From: JAJDZL01 sp965220665 | GTDB lineage: Bacteria > Pseudomonadota > Gammaproteobacteria > Arenicellales > JAJDZL01 | Assembly (NCBI GenBank): GCA_965220665.1 | Contig: CBDCQQ010000005.1 | Coordinates: 930,001 to 994,000 of the forward strand | Length of the DNA stretch: 64,000 nucleotides | Reading direction: 5' to 3' | In this document: positions 62,375 to 64,000 of the stretch, piece after piece | Layout: each line of letters begins with the position of its first letter | Position numbering within the stretch: position 1 is the stretch's first letter | Notes under the pieces: model-generated | What the model was told of the DNA's origin: nothing | The model's input: only the letters and a program-made list of their open reading frames with translations | Database searches by the model: none | Made by a program: the position numbers and the translations under genes

Positions 62375-64000
62375 CTAGATATCGATATTTTTTGCCGAGA
62401 GGGCTCTGGTTTCAATAAATTCACGCCGAGGCGGCACTTTGTCACCCATCAAAATTTCAAAAGTCCCCTCGGTACCCACTATGTCTTCGATCTTGACCTT
62501 TCGCAGCAGGCGCTCGCTCATATCCATAGTGGTATCGCGTAGCTGATCTGCGTTCATTTCACCAAGGCCTTTGTAGCGCTGAATAGTCATTCCCTTGCGG
62601 GCATCCTGCATCAGCCAGTCTACTGCTTCGGTCAGATCAACATGTTTGGCGGATTTTGTACCGCGCTGAGCAACAACTGCCGACACATTGTGCTTGTGCA
62701 TCTCATTGGCCAGGGCAGTCATCAGCTTATAGCTGGATGAGCTCACAATCAATTTGTCAATTAAAGACTCTTTGCGACTTCCCATATGCTCTCTAACAAA
62801 CTTAATGTGGAAACCAGCCTCAGACCCTTCCCGTTCTGCAGGAATGACCTCGACAAAATAATTACCGCGTTCGTCTTCCAATGCTTCTGAGATCCTTTCC
62901 GCGAATGATTCGAGGTAAGCCTGATCACTGAATTTTTCCGGATCAAGTGGCTGCAGCTTACTCAGAACAGAAAGCACCCGGGGGTCAATGTTGCGATTTG
63001 ACAGTTTTTCGGTCGCCAGTCGAGCATTAATTCGAGTCTGGCATAGTTTTTCAAGCGCCTCCTTTTCAAGCACAATCGCAGCACTGTCTGAACCATTCAT
63101 CAGTTCGACTTTTGCATCCAGCAGTGCATTCTCCAAAACATAGTCATCCAGTTCACCATCATCACTCAGATACTTTTCCGATTTTTTGTACTTTGCTTTG
63201 TACAGTGGCGGCTGTGCGATATACAGGTGCCCGTCTTCGATCAGACGACGCATTTTGTTGAAGAAAAACGTCAGTAGCAAGGTGCGAATATGAGAGCCGT
63301 CGACATCCGCATCAGTCATGATGATGATGCGGTGATAGCGCAGATTTTCGATAGCAAAATCATTGTCAACACCGGTTCCGAGTGCTGCAATCAGAGTTTG
63401 AATTTCTTCAGACGCCACAATTTTGTCAATCGAAGCTTTCTGCACATTAAGAATTTTGCCTTTGAGGGGCAGAATCGCTTGATATTTTCGATCTCGAGCC
63501 TGTTTGGCCGAACCACCAGCTGATTCGCCCTCAACCAGGAATAATTCACTGAGTGCCGGGTCCTGCTCCTGACAATCTGCCAGTTTCCCAGGCAGAGTGG
63601 TTGATTCAAAACCATTTTTTCGAGCGGCCTTTCGCGCCTGTTGTGCACGCTCGCGAACCGCGGCTGCGTGAACGACTTTATCACAAATCATGCGAGCTAT
63701 TCTGGGGTTTTCTACCAGAAATTCATTCAGTCCTTGGGAAGTCACTTGCCGCACTGCACCTTCGACAGATGAAGATACCAGTTTGTCCTTTGTCTGAGAG
63801 GAGAATTTGGGATCGTTCACCCTAACCGACAGAATTGAAGTCAAACCCTCACGAATATCATCTCCATTGACGGAAATTTTCTTACCGATACCCAATTCGT
63901 CCATGTACGCGGTGATTGTGGTGGTTAAACCCTTACGAAAACCTGTTGTATGGGTGCCGCCATCACGTTGATAGATATTATTCGTGTAGCTTCGGGAATT
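62375..64000 (-). CDS. gyrB: DNA gyrase subunit B, C-terminal part (5' end outside window)
   Basis: About 541 residues are visible, open to base 64000. The gyrase text NIYQRDGGTHTTGF sits at the window edge, followed by DPKFSSQTKDKLVSSSVEGA, the TOPRIM motif LFLVEGESAGGSAKQARDRK (Asp of EGDSAGG is Glu here), and MTDADVDGSHIRTLLLTFFF. The C-terminus is RYKGLGEMNADQLRDTTMDM and PPRREFIETRALSAKNIDI, which fits GyrB better than ParE. It introduces negative supercoils with GyrA. Partial because of the window end only. Confidence 0.93.
   Translation of the reverse strand, partial: NSRSYTNNIYQRDGGTHTTGFRKGLTTTITAYMDELGIGKKISVNGDDIREGLTSILSVRVNDPKFSSQTKDKLVSSSVEGAVRQVTSQGLNEFLVENPRIARMICDKVVHAAAVRERAQQARKAARKNGFESTTLPGKLADCQEQDPALSELFLVEGESAGGSAKQARDRKYQAILPLKGKILNVQKASIDKIVASEEIQTLIAALGTGVDNDFAIENLRYHRIIIMTDADVDGSHIRTLLLTFFFNKMRRLIEDGHLYIAQPPLYKAKYKKSEKYLSDDGELDDYVLENALLDAKVELMNGSDSAAIVLEKEALEKLCQTRINARLATEKLSNRNIDPRVLSVLSKLQPLDPEKFSDQAYLESFAERISEALEDERGNYFVEVIPAEREGSEAGFHIKFVREHMGSRKESLIDKLIVSSSSYKLMTALANEMHKHNVSAVVAQRGTKSAKHVDLTEAVDWLMQDARKGMTIQRYKGLGEMNADQLRDTTMDMSERLLRKVKIEDIVGTEGTFEILMGDKVPPRREFIETRALSAKNIDI

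Noticed and set aside
1..64000. CRISPR array or rRNA operon
   Set aside because: No regularly spaced direct repeats of 25-40 bp and no rRNA text were seen on either strand; only one tRNA was found.
62375..64000. Topoisomerase IV subunit B (parE) instead of gyrB
   Set aside because: The TOPRIM-to-C-terminus text (QAILPLKGKILNVQKA, RYKGLGEMNADQL, SAKNIDI) is closer to GyrB than to ParE, which has a different ILN-TWE type motif.

Overview
The window reads as chromosomal DNA of a proteobacterium, most likely a free-living gammaproteobacterium. Support comes from gammaproteobacterial arrangements: tyrS divergent from an M23 endopeptidase followed by anmK; ispE-lolB-TPR lipoprotein divergent from prfA-prmC; thrC, apaG, xthA, gyrB; and an outer-membrane lipoprotein export gene (lolB). 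Coding density is high, most operons overlap by 1 to 11 bases, and G+C is moderate by eye. No species can be named from the sequence alone.

Layout. 1-4.2 kb: a minus-strand operon of three exported proteins of unknown role (one a lipoprotein, one TPR-like and cut by the window edge), then a ketopantoate-reductase-like gene. 4.4-9.6 kb: an accessory block of three small secreted proteins, with duplicated upstream and hairpin elements, followed by an ECF-type sigma factor, a probable membrane anti-sigma partner and a DUF898 membrane protein. 9.7-12.5 kb: an IS630 remnant, an XRE/ImmA-IrrE regulator with a readable promoter and operator, a decayed fragment and an O-methyltransferase. 12.7-17.1 kb: a four-gene operon matching the N-methylglutamate synthase subunits plus gamma-glutamylmethylamide synthetase (methylamine assimilation). 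17.1-24.5 kb: anmK, an oversized M23 endopeptidase with an internal repeat expansion, tyrS and a class I glutamine amidotransferase.

24.9-39.6 kb is a defence and mobile island. It holds two toxin-antitoxin pairs (one vapC frameshifted by a 4-bp duplication), a 178-bp inverted-repeat element, a complete IS4-like insertion sequence with terminal repeats, target duplication and a fold-back hairpin, an McrBC restriction pair with an EVE-like N-terminus on McrB, a DUF4143 ATPase translationally coupled to a 1369-residue NACHT-type NTPase with a RecB-like nuclease motif at its C-terminus, a decayed Gp37/Gp68 (DUF5131) gene, a thioesterase, and a gene interrupted by one stop codon. The DUF4143/NACHT-nuclease pair is the best candidate for an undescribed defence system.

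39.8-45.0 kb is a five-gene branched-chain amino acid/amide-type ABC importer, with a decayed duplicate of the binding-protein 3' end inside it. It is followed by a sodium:alanine symporter, thrC, a second M23 peptidase and a VUT-family transporter. 50.1-56.7 kb is housekeeping (ispE, lolB, TPR lipoprotein, prfA, prmC, xthA, tRNA-Met); hemA, often placed before prfA, is absent here. 56.8-64 kb holds a BenE-family transporter, an aminotransferase, a pair of acyl-CoA dehydrogenases, apaG and the C-terminal part of gyrB running off the end.
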